A stretch of DNA of 64,000 nt, from NCBI RefSeq assembly GCF_005796105.1, contig NZ_VAUO01000002.1, forward strand, positions 852,350 through 916,349, read 5' to 3'. Of this stretch, positions 25,895-36,536 are shown in pieces (within the stretch, counting starts at the first letter, position 1; each line of letters starts with the position of its first letter). The stretch is from Pseudomonas mosselii (GTDB lineage Bacteria > Pseudomonadota > Gammaproteobacteria > Pseudomonadales > Pseudomonadaceae). Under the pieces are notes generated by a model, which ran no database searches, had not been told where the DNA came from, and saw only the letters and a program-made list of their open reading frames with translations. The position numbers were made by a program, and so were the translations under genes.

Positions 25895-26237
25895 GGTGCT
25901 TCCTCTTCAGGTAATCCGGCGTCCGGGCTTGTGGCCCGATGCCCACTGCCCCCACGGATGTCGATTACGGCACGTTGGAGTTGTTCTATTCGATCGCAGG
26001 GATTGCGGCCAGATGGCCAATTCGTTGCATCTGGAAGTATTGATCCAGATCAACCAACGTTAGGAAGCATAGTCCTGAATCCAGCCCTGAGCTGCGTGGC
26101 TGAATGTCGCGTGACCGGTTGCCTCACCCGCTTTACGGGCACATGAAAAACATGCCTGAAGCAGCTAACAGCAACCATTTGTTACAAACAGGTGATACCC
26201 TTCAAGCCCCTCTGTTTCCGAGGCCGTAGGCTCGCCG
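25895..26237. other. Divergent promoter region between cioA and the MFS gene
   Basis: 343 bases without a gene. It holds the ANR/FNR box at 26040-26053 and, near the MFS start, the imperfect palindrome TTTGTTACAAA (26178-26188). The rest shows no clear repeats or hairpins. Confidence 0.6.
26040..26053. promoter_or_regulatory. Exact ANR/FNR box
   Basis: TTGATCCAGATCAA matches the consensus TTGAT-N4-ATCAA in all ten fixed positions. It lies 146 bases upstream of cioA and 185 upstream of the divergent MFS gene. In P. aeruginosa cioAB is repressed by ANR at low oxygen (established), and the same control is likely here, although the site position relative to the promoter is not known. Confidence 0.85.
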
Positions 26238-27458
26238 ATGTCTGACACCGCCCCGCAACTGCTGCGCCATCATCGTCCCTTCATGGCCTTCTGGCTGGCC
26301 CGTGTATTCACCGCTAGCGGCTTCCAGATGCTCACCGTGGCCATCGGCTGGCACCTTTACCAACTCACCGGCAACGTGCTCGACCTGGGCCTGGTGGGTC
26401 TGGTGGAGTTCGCTCCACGTGTACTGTTCATGCTGCACACCGGGCATGTCGCGGACCGCTACGACCGGCGCAAGGTCGCCGCGCTGTGCCAGACGCTACA
26501 GGCATTGATCGCCCTGGCGCTGGCCCTGGGCAGCCTGACCGACCAGGTCAGCCGCGAGTTGATCTTCGTACTGGCCTTCCTGCTCGGTGCCACCCGCTCG
26601 TTCGAGATGCCAGCCACCCAGGCGCTGCTGCCCAACGTCGTGCCGGCGACACTGTTCCCGCGCGCCGTAGCAGCGTCGGCGTCGGCCACCCAGTCGGCGA
26701 CCATCGTCGCCCCTGCGGTGGGGGGGTTCTTGTATGCATTCGGCAGCATCTGGGTCTACGCGCCCACGGTGCTGCTGTATGCGTCTGCCTGCCTGCTGAT
26801 GCTCAGCCTCGATTCGCGCCAGCAGCAAGCCCAGCGCGGCCGCGCCAGCCTCGACTCGTTGCTGGCCGGCATTCGCTTCATCCGCAGCCGCCCGGACATT
26901 CTTGGGGCCATCTCGCTGGACCTGTTCGCCGTGCTGCTGGGCGGCGCCACGGCGCTGTTGCCGGTGTTCGCCAAGGACATCCTGCTCACCGGCGCCTGGG
27001 GCCTGGGCCTGCTGCGCTCGGCGCCTGCCGTGGGGGCCTTGCTGATGTCGCTGTGGCTGGCGCGTTTCCCGGTGGAGCGCAAGGTGGGGCTGAAGATGTT
27101 CACGGCGGTAGGGGTGTTCGGCGTGGCGACCATCGCCTTCGGCCTGTCCACCTCGTTCTGGTTCTCCCTCGCGGTACTCGTGGTACTGGGCGCGGCAGAC
27201 ATGATCAGCATGGTGATCCGCGGCGCCTTCGTGCAGTTGGAGACGCCCGATGACATGCGTGGACGGGTCAGTGCGGTCAACGGGCTGTTCATCGGCGCGT
27301 CGAACCAACTGGGCGAATTCGAGTCGGGAGTGACCGCGCACTGGTTCGGTACGGTTCCGGCAGTGGTGCTGGGCGGCGTGGGGACACTGGTGGTGACCGG
27401 CGTCTGGATGAAGCTGTTCCCGACGCTGACCCACCGCGACCGCTTGCACAACGGTTGA
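26238..27458 (+). CDS. MFS exporter, EntS-like (MFS_3)
   Basis: 406 residues with 12 predicted membrane helices and the MFS loop motif GHVADRYDRRKVA near residue 70. The overall pattern, including RGRVSAVNGLFIGASNQLGEFESG near 340 (shown in part), matches the EntS/MFS_3 exporters of siderophores and other small molecules. No siderophore gene lies nearby, so the substrate is unknown. It is divergent from cioA and not evidently in an operon. Confidence 0.83.
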   Translation: MSDTAPQLLRHHRPFMAFWLARVFTASGFQMLTVAIGWHLYQLTGNVLDLGLVGLVEFAPRVLFMLHTGHVADRYDRRKVAALCQTLQALIALALALGSLTDQVSRELIFVLAFLLGATRSFEMPATQALLPNVVPATLFPRAVAASASATQSATIVAPAVGGFLYAFGSIWVYAPTVLLYASACLLMLSLDSRQQQAQRGRASLDSLLAGIRFIRSRPDILGAISLDLFAVLLGGATALLPVFAKDILLTGAWGLGLLRSAPAVGALLMSLWLARFPVERKVGLKMFTAVGVFGVATIAFGLSTSFWFSLAVLVVLGAADMISMVIRGAFVQLETPDDMRGRVSAVNGLFIGASNQLGEFESGVTAHWFGTVPAVVLGGVGTLVVTGVWMKLFPTLTHRDRLHNG

Positions 27459-27704
27459 GCGGTTGCCTGCATCGACCTCTTCACGGTGGCCCTGCACGCC
27501 GGCAAGCCCGCTACCACAGGGAACACGCCGCCTCTTGCCCGGAGCAATACCTGTGAAGAGGCCGGTACAGGCTACAAAAAACCCTCTCCCAACGGCCATA
27601 GGCCCCCGCACCCCATGCTGGTATGATGCGCGGCTTTTTTCCGACCCTGTGCTTTGCTGATGGGGTCGATACATTCACGGCGCGACGGCGCCCCGGGAGC
27701 AGGC
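27459..27704. other. Intergenic region upstream of the purine permease
   Basis: No gene is seen in these 246 bases. The last part (27654-27704) is the leader of the permease, including GGGAG before ATG 27705. No riboswitch fold could be recognised by eye. Confidence 0.4.
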
Positions 27705-29000
27705 ATGCTGGAAAGGCTGTTTCAACTAAAAGCACACAACACCAACGTGCGTACCGAGATTCTGGCGGGCGTCACCACCTTCCTGGCCATGGCCTACATC
27801 CTGTTCGTCAACCCGAGCATTCTCGGCGAGACCGGCATGGACAAGGGCGCGATCTTCGTCGCCACGTGCCTTGCCGCGGCCATCGGCTCGGTGACCATGG
27901 GCCTGATCGCCAACTACCCGATCGCCCTGGCGCCGGGCATGGGCTTGAACGCCTTCTTCACCTATACCGTGGTCCTGCACATGGGCCACACCTGGCAGGT
28001 AGCACTGGGGGCAGTGTTCCTCTCGGCGGTGTTGTTCTTCCTGCTGTCGATCTTCCGTATCCGCGAGTGGATCGTGAACAGCATCCCACTGCCGCTGCGC
28101 TCTGCCATCGCCGCTGGTATCGGCCTGTTCCTGGCGCTGATCGCCCTGCACAACGCGGGCATCGTCGTCGATAACCCAGCGACGCTGGTGGGCTTGGGCG
28201 ACCTCAAGCAGCCCGCACCGATCCTCGCCACCCTGGGCTTCTTCATCATCGTCGCGCTGGAGTCGCTGAAAGTACGCGGCGCGGTACTGATCGGCATCCT
28301 CGCCGTGACCATCGCCTCGATCGCCTTGGGCGTCACACCGTTCGGCGGCGTGGTGTCGATGCCGCCATCGCTGGCCCCGACCTTCCTGCAGCTGGACATC
28401 AAGGGCGCGTTGGATGTCGGCCTGATCAGCGTGATCTTCGCCTTCCTGTTCGTCGACCTGTTCGACAACTCCGGCACCCTGATCGGCGTTGCCAAACGCG
28501 CTGGCCTGATGGGCAAGGACGGTCACATGCCGAAGATGGGCCGCGCCCTGATCGCCGACAGCACTGCCGCCATGGCCGGCTCGCTGCTGGGCACCTCTAC
28601 CACCACCAGCTACATCGAGTCGGCCGCAGGCGTGAGCGCCGGGGGCCGCACAGGCCTGACCGCCATCGTGGTGGCCGTGCTGTTCCTGCTGGCACTGTTC
28701 TTCGCTCCGCTGGCCGGCAGCGTGCCAGCCTTCGCCACCGCCCCGGCGCTGTTGTTCGTCGCCGTGCTGATGGCCTCGGGCCTGGCCGAAATCAACTGGG
28801 ATGACGTCACCGAAGCCGCACCGGTGGTGGTGACCGCCTTGGCCATGCCGCTGACCTACTCGATCGCCAATGGCATCGCCTTCGGCTTCATCGCCTGGAC
28901 CGCCATCAAGCTGCTGAGCGGCCGTCGCCACGAGCTGAACCCGGCGCTGGTGATCCTGTCCATTCTATTCGTCATCAAGCTGGGCTGGTTCAACGCATGA
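27705..29000 (+). CDS. AdeQ/AzgA-type purine (hypoxanthine/adenine) permease
   Basis: 431 residues and about 13 helices. [34 protein letters not shown] and [19 protein letters not shown] are hallmarks of the AzgA-like NCS2 branch (adenine, guanine, hypoxanthine:proton symport). ATG 27705 ([18 protein letters not shown]) is the family start; an in-frame codon at 27654 would add 17 unrelated residues. The stop overlaps trmA by four bases (ATGA), so the two are cotranscribed. Confidence 0.9.
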   Translation: MLERLFQLKAHNTNVRTEILAGVTTFLAMAYILFVNPSILGETGMDKGAIFVATCLAAAIGSVTMGLIANYPIALAPGMGLNAFFTYTVVLHMGHTWQVALGAVFLSAVLFFLLSIFRIREWIVNSIPLPLRSAIAAGIGLFLALIALHNAGIVVDNPATLVGLGDLKQPAPILATLGFFIIVALESLKVRGAVLIGILAVTIASIALGVTPFGGVVSMPPSLAPTFLQLDIKGALDVGLISVIFAFLFVDLFDNSGTLIGVAKRAGLMGKDGHMPKMGRALIADSTAAMAGSLLGTSTTTSYIESAAGVSAGGRTGLTAIVVAVLFLLALFFAPLAGSVPAFATAPALLFVAVLMASGLAEINWDDVTEAAPVVVTALAMPLTYSIANGIAFGFIAWTAIKLLSGRRHELNPALVILSILFVIKLGWFNA

Positions 29001-30082
29001 GTGCCGTATTCGACCCCTCCCAATACGATGCGCAACTGGCGGCCAAGGTCGCCCGCCTGCGCGAGCTGCTGGCGCCGTTTGGTGCCCCGGAGCCTGCGGT
29101 ATTCGACTCACCGCGCGCGCACTACCGCCTGCGCGCGGAGTTTCGCCTGTGGCGCGATGACGGCCAGCGCCACTACGCGATGTTCGCCCCAGGCGAGAAG
29201 CACAAGGCGATCCTGATTGACGACTTCCCGATTGCCAGCGAGCGTATCAACGCACTGATGCCGCGCCTCAAAGCCGCCTGGCAGGCCGACGAGGCATTGA
29301 GCAACCGCTTGTTCCAGGTGGAATTCCTGACCACCCTCGCGGGCGATGCCATGCTAACCCTGTGCTACCACCGCCCGCTGGACGAGATCTGGGAAGCCGC
29401 CGCGCAGCAGTTGGCGAGCGAACTCGGCGTGAGCGTGATTGGTCGTTCCAAAGGCAAGCGCGTGGTGATCGGCCGCGACTATGCCGTGGAGCAGCTCGAC
29501 ATCGCTGGACGCACTTTCAGTTACCGCCAGCCTGAAGGCGCCTTTACCCAGCCCAACGGCGCGGTCAACCAGAAGATGCTCGGCTGGGCTTTCGAAGCCA
29601 TGGGCCAGCGAGAAGACGACCTGCTGGAGCTGTACTGCGGCAACGGCAACTTCACCCTGCCGCTAGCCACTCGCGCGCGCCAGGTACTGGCCACCGAGAT
29701 CAGCAAGACCTCGGTCAACGCCGCCCTGCACAACCTCGACGAAAACGGCGTTGGCAACGTACGCCTGGTACGCCTGTCTGCCGAAGAGCTGACCCAGGCC
29801 CTGAACGAGGTCCGCCCGTTCCGTCGCCTGGAAGGCATCGACCTGAAAAGCTACGACTTCGGTACCGTGTTCGTCGATCCACCGCGCGCTGGCATGGACC
29901 CGGACACCTGCGAGCTGACCCGCCGCTTCGAGCGCATCCTGTACATCTCGTGCAATCCCGAGACCCTGGCGCAGAACATCGCCCAGTTGCAGGACACCCA
30001 CCGCATCGAGCGCTGCGCGCTGTTCGACCAGTTCCCCTATACCCACCACATGGAAAGCGGCGTACTGCTGGTTCGGCGCTGA
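28997..30082 (+). CDS. trmA: tRNA (uracil-5-)-methyltransferase TrmA
   Basis: 361 residues. It makes m5U54 (ribothymidine) in the T-loop of tRNAs using SAM. The SAM motif [15 protein letters not shown] lies near 213, and the nucleophile cysteine is in [12 protein letters not shown] near 320; the PPRAGMD loop precedes it. The length matches the E. coli enzyme (366). It overlaps the upstream permease gene by four bases. Confidence 0.95.
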   Translation: MSAVFDPSQYDAQLAAKVARLRELLAPFGAPEPAVFDSPRAHYRLRAEFRLWRDDGQRHYAMFAPGEKHKAILIDDFPIASERINALMPRLKAAWQADEALSNRLFQVEFLTTLAGDAMLTLCYHRPLDEIWEAAAQQLASELGVSVIGRSKGKRVVIGRDYAVEQLDIAGRTFSYRQPEGAFTQPNGAVNQKMLGWAFEAMGQREDDLLELYCGNGNFTLPLATRARQVLATEISKTSVNAALHNLDENGVGNVRLVRLSAEELTQALNEVRPFRRLEGIDLKSYDFGTVFVDPPRAGMDPDTCELTRRFERILYISCNPETLAQNIAQLQDTHRIERCALFDQFPYTHHMESGVLLVRR

Positions 30083-30088
30083 AACGAC

Positions 30089-30122
30089 CGCGGGGCAAGT
30101 CGACCTTGCGACTTGCCCCGCG
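30089..30122. terminator. Perfect 14-bp hairpin between trmA and pcaG
   Basis: CGCGGGGCAAGTCG pairs with CGACTTGCCCCGCG around ACCTTG. It lies between convergent genes, with no strong T-run on either side. Confidence 0.72.
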
Positions 30123-30139
30123 ATTACATGCGAGCGCGA

Positions 30140-30745
30140 TCAGAAGTCGAAGAACACCGTCTCCCCTTCCCCCTGAATACGGATATCGAAGCGATAGGCC
30201 GTCTGCCCATCGACCTCGCAACGCTTGGCGATCAGGGTTTCGCGACGTTGCGGCTGCTCGATCAGGTTGAGCACCGGGCACTTGGCGTTGGCCTGCGCCT
30301 CGTCATCGAAGTACAGCCGGGTGTGCAGGTGAATGTTGATCCCCCGGGCAAACAAGCTGATGTTGATGTGCGGCGCCATCGGCACACCTGCGGCGTTGTT
30401 CACCACCCCCGGTTTCACGGTATGCAGCGTCCACTCGCCAGCATCGAAAGTGGTGGCGGTACGACCGAAGCTGTTGAACAGGTTTTCCGCAGCGTAGGCA
30501 TCCTGATACTGGCCATTGCCGTCGGCCTGCCAGACTTCCAGGAACGAGTCACGGACCAGATGGCCGTTGCCGTCGTACACGTGGCCGATCAGCAGGATGT
30601 GCTCGCCCGGGGCGCCCGGCTTGGCCAGGCGGCTCCAGATTTCCTGGTCTCGGGTTGGATTGCCGGCAGCCTCCAGGGCCAAACCGATGTGGACGTAGGG
30701 ACCGGCAGTCTGAGAAGGGGTTTCCGGCAGCAGTTCGATAGGCAT
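30140..30745 (-). CDS. pcaG: Protocatechuate 3,4-dioxygenase alpha subunit
   Basis: 201 residues; the non-iron-binding partner of PcaH in the intradiol ring-cleaving enzyme that turns protocatechuate into beta-carboxymuconate in the beta-ketoadipate pathway. The N-terminus ELLPETPSQTAGPYVHIGL and the strand NIHLHTRLYFDDE are typical. ATG 30745 starts 11 bases after the pcaH stop. Alpha and beta are paralogues; alpha lacks the Fe ligand set. Confidence 0.96.
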   Translation of the reverse strand: MPIELLPETPSQTAGPYVHIGLALEAAGNPTRDQEIWSRLAKPGAPGEHILLIGHVYDGNGHLVRDSFLEVWQADGNGQYQDAYAAENLFNSFGRTATTFDAGEWTLHTVKPGVVNNAAGVPMAPHINISLFARGINIHLHTRLYFDDEAQANAKCPVLNLIEQPQRRETLIAKRCEVDGQTAYRFDIRIQGEGETVFFDF

Positions 30746-30756
30746 GACGGGGCTCC

Positions 30757-31476
30757 TCAGCGATTCTCGAAGTGGGTTTGGCGCTGACCACGCAGCACGA
30801 TATCGAAGCGATAGGCCAGGCAATCCATGGGGTTGGCGTGGCTCATGTCGAGCTTGGCGATCAGCCGCTCGACGGCGTCGGGGTTGGCAATCGACTTGAC
30901 GATCGGGCACATCGGAATCAGAGGATCACCCTCGAAGTACAACTGGGTGATCAGCTTGGTGGCGATCGACGGACCGCTGATCGAGAAGTGGATATGCGCC
31001 GGGCGCCAGTCGTTGGGGCCGTTGCGCCATGGGTAGGGGCCCGGCTTGATGGTGCGGAAGCTGTAGTAGCCGTCACGGTCGGTCAGGCAGCGACCGACCC
31101 CGCCGAAGTTCGGATCGAGCGGTGCAAGGTAGCGGTCGTTCTTGTGGCGGTAGCGGCCACCAGCATTGGCCTGCCACATCTCCACCAACGTATTGGGGAC
31201 GGGCTTTCCATATTGATCCACGACGCGCCCGGCAACGATGATGCGCTCGCCGATGGGCAAGCCGCCGTTGTTGAAGTTCAGCAGCAGGTCATGATCGTGC
31301 TCGCCGAAGCGCAGATGCGAAAAGTCCGGACCGGTGGTTTCGCTGATCGACTGCGGGATGCTCACCAGCGCCTGGCGCGGGGAACGGGCGATGGATGTCT
31401 TGTAGTCAGGCGTGAAGGCCTTGGGGTGCCAATTGCGATCACGGATCACGAAGCGGCTGTTGTCCTGAGCGGGCAT
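30757..31476 (-). CDS. pcaH: Protocatechuate 3,4-dioxygenase beta subunit
   Basis: 239 residues. It binds the catalytic Fe(III) through two Tyr and two His: Tyr in RYRHKNDRY and in GPYPW, and the two His in [12 protein letters not shown] 31476 gives [19 protein letters not shown], as expected. It is the first gene of pcaHG, divergent from the metallopeptidase gene across about 196 bases. The remaining pca genes are not in the window, which is usual for the scattered pca genes of P. putida. Confidence 0.96.
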   Translation of the reverse strand: MPAQDNSRFVIRDRNWHPKAFTPDYKTSIARSPRQALVSIPQSISETTGPDFSHLRFGEHDHDLLLNFNNGGLPIGERIIVAGRVVDQYGKPVPNTLVEMWQANAGGRYRHKNDRYLAPLDPNFGGVGRCLTDRDGYYSFRTIKPGPYPWRNGPNDWRPAHIHFSISGPSIATKLITQLYFEGDPLIPMCPIVKSIANPDAVERLIAKLDMSHANPMDCLAYRFDIVLRGQRQTHFENR

Positions 31477-31672
31477 GCCGGTTTCCTCTCTTGGAATTAT
31501 CGAATCGCCTGGTCGTGGCAGGCGTACTTGCAGTTTCCGACAGGTCACTCGGGATGAATATTGAAATTGACGGTCATAGGCTTAACCGTTTGGTTAAGCC
31601 AAAACCGGTGGTACTACCACCACGCTGATCTAATCTTTTGTCTTGATGTTTCAAAAAATCGGAGAGCATCTC

Positions 31673-32554
31673 ATGGAATGGCGAAAAGGCCGACGCAGCG
31701 ACAACGTGGTCGACGCCCGTGGCGAAGGGGGCGGCGGCATGCGTTTCGGCGGTGGCAAGGGCCTGGGGCTGGGCGCCATTGTGCTGATCGTCGGCATCGG
31801 CTGGCTCACCGGACAGGACCCGCTGCAGATTCTTGGCCAACTGGTCGGGCAGATGGAGCAGCAGCAAAGCGTGCCAAGCGGTGCCGGCAGCAAGGCACCG
31901 CCGGCCAACGACGAGCAAGCCGAGTTCGTCGCCTCGATCCTCGGCGACACCGAGGACACCTGGAATGCCTTGTTCGCGCAAGCCGGCAAGCAGTACCAGG
32001 AGCCCAAGCTGGTGCTGTTCAGCGGTCAGGTGAACTCGGCGTGCGGCTTGGCCTCTTCAGCGGTCGGACCGTTCTACTGCCCAGCCGACCAGCGGGTGTA
32101 CCTGGACATGACTTTCTTCAGCGAAATGGAAACCCGCTTCGCCGCCGCTGGCGACTTCGCCCAGGCGTATGTGATCGCCCACGAAATCGGCCATCACGTG
32201 CAAACCTTGCTCGGCGTGTCGGCCAAGGTCGACGCGGCGCGGCGCAGCGGCCAGCGCATGGAGGGCGACAATGGCCTGCTGGTGCGCCAGGAGTTGCAGG
32301 CCGACTGCCTGGCCGGGGTGTGGGCCTACCACGCGCAGAAGCGCCTGAACTGGCTGGAGCCGGGCGACGTAGAAGAAGCACTGAACGCGGCCAACGCCAT
32401 CGGTGATGATCGCCTACAACAGCAGAGCCAGGGACGGGTGGTTCCCGATTCGTTCACCCACGGCACCTCGCAGCAGCGAGTGCACTGGTTCAAGGCCGGA
32501 TTCGGCAGCGGCAATGTGAAGCAATGCGATACGTTCTCAAGCCGCAGCCTGTAG
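31673..32554 (+). CDS. Membrane-anchored zinc metallopeptidase, YpfJ family
   Basis: 293 residues. A Gly-rich N-terminus, one transmembrane segment (about 31-47), a linker, and a zinc peptidase domain with HEIGHH (HExxH) and a downstream glutamate in QELQADCLAG. The body faces the periplasm if the single helix is an N-in signal anchor. YpfJ-family proteins have no established substrate. ATG 31673 follows GGAGA. Active-site residues look intact. Confidence 0.86.
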   Translation: MEWRKGRRSDNVVDARGEGGGGMRFGGGKGLGLGAIVLIVGIGWLTGQDPLQILGQLVGQMEQQQSVPSGAGSKAPPANDEQAEFVASILGDTEDTWNALFAQAGKQYQEPKLVLFSGQVNSACGLASSAVGPFYCPADQRVYLDMTFFSEMETRFAAAGDFAQAYVIAHEIGHHVQTLLGVSAKVDAARRSGQRMEGDNGLLVRQELQADCLAGVWAYHAQKRLNWLEPGDVEEALNAANAIGDDRLQQQSQGRVVPDSFTHGTSQQRVHWFKAGFGSGNVKQCDTFSSRSL

Positions 32555-32559
32555 TTCTG

Positions 32560-32580
32560 TAGGGCGCGTTGCGCGCCCTA
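32560..32580 (+). terminator. Hairpin after the metallopeptidase gene
   Basis: TAGGGCGCG pairs with CGCGCCCTA around TTG, five bases past the stop codon. There is no T-run. Confidence 0.5.
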
Positions 32581-32738
32581 GACAGGCTCGTATCGCGCGC
32601 TTACAAATCTGCTGAAAAAGCGTTTCAGCTTTCATGCGCCAGTGCCGATAACAGCTGCACGAATCAGCAGGGCCAGGCACAAGAACAACGCCCGCGATTT
32701 GAGATCAAGTCAACGAAATCAAATTCGGGAGAGCGTGC

Positions 32739-34658
32739 ATGAACAGCTGGTTCGCCAATATCAGCGTCAACCTCAAACTCGGCCTGGGCTTCGGCCTGGT
32801 GCTGGTACTCACAGGCCTGTTGGCCCTGACCGGCTGGAACAGCCTGGGCAGCCTTATCAACCGCAGCAACTGGATGGGCGACATCGGCCAGCTCAACAAG
32901 TACCTGACCGAACTGCGCGTGGCCCGCCTGCAATACATGATCGCCGACGGCGACGACGCAGCGGCGGCCAATACGCAGACCAAGCTGGACGCGTTCAGCA
33001 AGCAACAGGACTACTTGGTCAACACCTTCAAGAGCCCCGAGAACGTCAAGCTGCTGCGTGACCTGGGGCAGACTGTCAGCGATTACAAGGTATCGCTGAA
33101 CAAGATGCGTGCCGGCTACAAGACCTCCAATGCCGCCCGCGACGCCATGAACGCATCGGCGGCACGCTCTGATGCGGCCATGGACGCCCTGAGCCAGGAC
33201 GTGATGGCCCGCAGCGAAACCGACAGCGTGCGCTTGGCCCAGTACCAATTGATCAGCAAGGCGCGCCAGCAACTGCTGCAAGTGCGCATCGACGTACGCG
33301 GCTACATCGCCGAAACCTCTGCGGCCAACGAACAGGCGGCGCTGCGCCAGCTGGATGCGGCGCTCGGTGAGGTGCAGACGCTCAAGCGCGAGCTGCCCGA
33401 CGACGCTGCCCGCGTACAGCAGTTCGAGCAGTCGGTGCAGGCCTACCGCGACGCCGTGCGTCAGTTCCGCGATGCCGTGGCCGCCATCGCCACTGCCCGC
33501 GCCGAAATGACCGTGCAAGGCGCCAATATCGTCAAGACCAGTGACGCGCTTTACGCCATCCAGATCGAGCGCCGTGACATCGAAAGCGCACAGGCGCGCA
33601 ACATGCAGATCATCGCCACTTTGCTGGCGCTGTTGGTCGGTGTACTCGCCGCCGTGCTGATCACCCGTCAGATCACCCGCCCCTTGCGCGAAACCCTGGA
33701 CGCCGTGGAGCGCATCGCCGGTGGCGACCTGACCCACACCTTGCGCGTTACCCGTCGCGACGAACTGGGCGTACTGCAACAAGGCATCAGCCGCATGGGC
33801 ACGACCCTGCGCGAACTGATCACCGGTATCCGTGACGGCGTCACCCAGATTGCCAGTGCCGCCGAGGAGCTGTCGGCGGTGACCGAGCAAACCAGTGCCG
33901 GCGCCAACAGCCAGAAGGTCGAGACCGACCAGGTGGCCACGGCCATGCACGAAATGGCCGCCACCGTGCAGGAAGTGGCGCGTAACGCCGAACAGGCCGC
34001 GACGGCCGCGACCCACGCCGATGGCGAGGCGCGCAGCGGTGACAAGGTAGTCGGCGAGGCGATCAGCCAGATCGAGCGCCTGGCCAACGAGGTCAACCGC
34101 TCCACCGACGCGATGAACCTGCTGCAGCAGGAAAGCCAGAAGATCGGCAGCGTGATGGACGTGATCAAGTCGGTGGCCGAGCAGACCAACCTGCTGGCCC
34201 TGAACGCTGCGATCGAGGCCGCGCGTGCCGGTGAGGCCGGGCGCGGTTTTGCGGTGGTCGCCGACGAAGTGCGTGGCCTGGCCCAGCGCACCCAGCAGTC
34301 CACCGAAGAGATCGAAGGCCTGATCGCCAGCCTGCAACAAGGCACCCAGCAGGTCGCCGACGTGATGAGCGGTAGTCGTAGCCTGACCGACAGCAGCGTG
34401 GAGCTGGCGCGCAAGGCTGGAAGCTCGCTCGAGAACATCACCCGCACGGTGTCCAACATCCAGTCGATGAACCAGCAGATTGCCGCCGCGGCCGAACAGC
34501 AGAGCGCCGTGGCCGAGGAAATCAGCCGCAGCATCCTGAACGTGCGTGATGTGTCCGAGCAAACCGCCGCCGCCAGCGACGAAACCGCCGCCTCCAGCGT
34601 CGAGCTGGCGCGCCTGGGCGGGCATTTGCAGAACCTGGTCAGCCAGTTCCGCGTCTGA
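32739..34658 (+). CDS. mcpS: Chemoreceptor McpS (HBM-type methyl-accepting protein)
   Basis: 639 residues. TM1 (about 13-33), a roughly 250-residue all-helical periplasmic domain of the helical bimodular (HBM) type, TM2 (about 283-303), HAMP, and a signalling domain with the hairpin tip [19 protein letters not shown]. Arg60, Arg63, Arg183 and Arg254, which I recall as the malate-binding residues of P. putida McpS, fall at exactly these positions; the remembered Thr138 is Asn here. McpS senses TCA-cycle acids. Location near pcaHG agrees with P. putida. No CheR/CheB pentapeptide is seen at the C-terminus (QFRV). Confidence 0.9.
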   Translation: MNSWFANISVNLKLGLGFGLVLVLTGLLALTGWNSLGSLINRSNWMGDIGQLNKYLTELRVARLQYMIADGDDAAAANTQTKLDAFSKQQDYLVNTFKSPENVKLLRDLGQTVSDYKVSLNKMRAGYKTSNAARDAMNASAARSDAAMDALSQDVMARSETDSVRLAQYQLISKARQQLLQVRIDVRGYIAETSAANEQAALRQLDAALGEVQTLKRELPDDAARVQQFEQSVQAYRDAVRQFRDAVAAIATARAEMTVQGANIVKTSDALYAIQIERRDIESAQARNMQIIATLLALLVGVLAAVLITRQITRPLRETLDAVERIAGGDLTHTLRVTRRDELGVLQQGISRMGTTLRELITGIRDGVTQIASAAEELSAVTEQTSAGANSQKVETDQVATAMHEMAATVQEVARNAEQAATAATHADGEARSGDKVVGEAISQIERLANEVNRSTDAMNLLQQESQKIGSVMDVIKSVAEQTNLLALNAAIEAARAGEAGRGFAVVADEVRGLAQRTQQSTEEIEGLIASLQQGTQQVADVMSGSRSLTDSSVELARKAGSSLENITRTVSNIQSMNQQIAAAAEQQSAVAEEISRSILNVRDVSEQTAAASDETAASSVELARLGGHLQNLVSQFRV

Positions 34659-34724
34659 CCCCAAGCGTCAGAGCCCGCTCCTACACAGGGGGCCGAGTCA
34701 ACGCCGGGCGGCCTTGTGCCGCGA

Positions 34725-34747
34725 TTGGGAGGGCAAAGCCCTCCCAA
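34725..34747. terminator. Hairpin between mcpS and ggt
   Basis: TTGGGAGGGC pairs with GCCCTCCCAA around AAA between two convergent genes. A partial REP-like sequence (CCGCTCCTACA) lies just before it at 34676-34686. Confidence 0.6.
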
Positions 34748-34759
34748 GCAGGCAACGAC

Positions 34760-36427
34760 TTACTTGACGACCATCCCAACCCCCCTGCCCCGCGGGTCAG
34801 ACGCTGTCTCAAGCGTCTGTCCGGTCACACGGATTGCCTGGATATCGCCCATCTCCCAGCCCTGATCCTCCAGCACATAGCCCATCTTCTTCAGTTCATC
34901 CGCCACGGGCCCTTTGAGCGGCGCATAGCTGTCGAAGTAAATGGTGTCCTTGGGCAGCAGCTGGTGGTGCACCCGCTGCGCAGCCACGGCTTTTTGCAGC
35001 GGCATGCCGAAATCGTACAGGTTGTTCATCACCTGGAAGATCGAAGTGAAGATCCGCGAGCCGCCCGGAGTGCCCAGCACCAGTACCACGTGTCCGTCAC
35101 GGGTGACCAAGCTCGGGCTCATGGACGAAAGCATGCGCTTGCCAGGCTCGATGGCGTTGGCATCCCCGCCCACCACCCCGAATACGTTGGCCGTGCCAGG
35201 CTTGGAGCTGAAGTCGTCCATTTCGTCGTTGAGCAGGAAGCCCGCGCCCTTGACCACGACACCGCTGCCGTAGTCGAGGTTGAGGGTGTAGGTGTTGCTC
35301 ACCGCATTGCCCTGCTTGTCGACGATGGAGAAGTGCGTGGTCTGGTGCGGTTCGAGGCCCGGCTTGACCTTGTCGGTCTCGGAGATCGCTTTCGGGTTCA
35401 CCTGGGCGGCACGCTTGGCCAGGTAGTCCTTGGCCACCAGTTGGTCAACCGGAACCTTGGTGAATCCTGGGTCGCCCAGGTAGTCGGCGCGGTCGGCGAA
35501 CACGCGCTTCTCGATCTCGGCCAGCAGGTGAATATACTGCGCCGAATTGTGCGCCAGGCCCTTGAAGTCGGCCGCACGGTCTTCCTTGATGCCGAGCAAT
35601 TGGGCCAAAGCCACGCCGCCTGAGCTTGGCGGCGGCGCGGTGTAGACCACGTTGCCGCGCCAATCGATGGCAATCGGGTCACGCCACACGGCTTTGTAGC
35701 CCTTGAGGTCGTCCTTGGTGATCAGGCCTTTGTCAGCCTGCATCTGCGCCACCAGCAGGTCGGCGGTCTTGCCTTGGTAGAACTCACTCACGCCTTTGTC
35801 GGCAATGCGCTCCAGGGTTTGCGCAAGCTCCGGCTGCTTGAACAGTTCACCGACTTTCATGTGGCCAAAGTAGTCGTTGAAGTTGGTGGCGGTCTTGAAC
35901 AGGCCCTGGGCATCGTCACGGTATTGATACTGCTTCTGGGCGATCTTGAAGCCATTCTTCGCGTAGCCGATGGCAGGGGTCAGCAGCTCGCTCCACTTGA
36001 GCTTGCCGAACTTCTGGTGGGCTTCCCACAACCCCATCACTGTACCCGGCACACCGGCGGCGCGGGCACCGACCAGGCTGAGGTTCTCGATCACCTCGCC
36101 TTTGTCGTCCAGGTACATGTTGCGCGTCGCGGCCTTGGGCGCCACTTCGCGGTAATCGAGGAAATACGGCTTGCCATCGACGTACAACGTCATGAAACCG
36201 CCACCGCCGATGTTGCCGGCCTCAGGATAGGTGACTGCCAGGGTGAAGGCGGTGGCCACCGCTGCGTCCACCGCATTGCCGCCTTTTTTGAGAATATCGG
36301 CGGCCACCTGTGCGCCATATTGATCAGGCGCGGCCACCGCGCCGCCTTCGAGGGTGACGGCAAAGGCGGAAGAACAGCTCAGGATCGCGGCCCCGAGGGC
36401 CAATGGCTGGAACATGACAAGACGCAT
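34760..36427 (-). CDS. ggt: Periplasmic gamma-glutamyltransferase
   Basis: 555 residues with a signal peptide (cleavage near SSAFA, residue 21). It hydrolyses or transfers the gamma-glutamyl group of glutathione and similar compounds. The nucleophile Thr that follows autocleavage lies in HQTTHFSIVD, and GGSRIFTSIFQVM and SSMSPSLV are substrate-pocket landmarks; GNIGGGGFMTLY is conserved in the large subunit. ATG 36427 begins the signal peptide; the 11 codons upstream are not part of it. Confidence 0.93.
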   Translation of the reverse strand: MRLVMFQPLALGAAILSCSSAFAVTLEGGAVAAPDQYGAQVAADILKKGGNAVDAAVATAFTLAVTYPEAGNIGGGGFMTLYVDGKPYFLDYREVAPKAATRNMYLDDKGEVIENLSLVGARAAGVPGTVMGLWEAHQKFGKLKWSELLTPAIGYAKNGFKIAQKQYQYRDDAQGLFKTATNFNDYFGHMKVGELFKQPELAQTLERIADKGVSEFYQGKTADLLVAQMQADKGLITKDDLKGYKAVWRDPIAIDWRGNVVYTAPPPSSGGVALAQLLGIKEDRAADFKGLAHNSAQYIHLLAEIEKRVFADRADYLGDPGFTKVPVDQLVAKDYLAKRAAQVNPKAISETDKVKPGLEPHQTTHFSIVDKQGNAVSNTYTLNLDYGSGVVVKGAGFLLNDEMDDFSSKPGTANVFGVVGGDANAIEPGKRMLSSMSPSLVTRDGHVVLVLGTPGGSRIFTSIFQVMNNLYDFGMPLQKAVAAQRVHHQLLPKDTIYFDSYAPLKGPVADELKKMGYVLEDQGWEMGDIQAIRVTGQTLETASDPRGRGVGMVVK

Positions 36428-36536
36428 GGGCACATCCTTGGTGTTGTTTTTGTCGATCACTCATTAAGGCCGAAGGGGCCCGAACAAGCAAACGACCCCA
36501 AGGATCCACGCCGCCACCGGACACAACCTGTCGCGT

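Noticed and set aside
26178..26188. TTTGTTACAAA as an operator of the MFS gene
   Set aside because: Short and imperfectly symmetrical, and TTTGTTACAA also occurs before mscL by chance overlap with its ribosome site.
31477..31672. A riboswitch or regulator site in the pcaH-metallopeptidase gap
   Set aside because: No stable hairpin or known operator could be recognised; only ordinary promoter-like AT-rich sequence is present.
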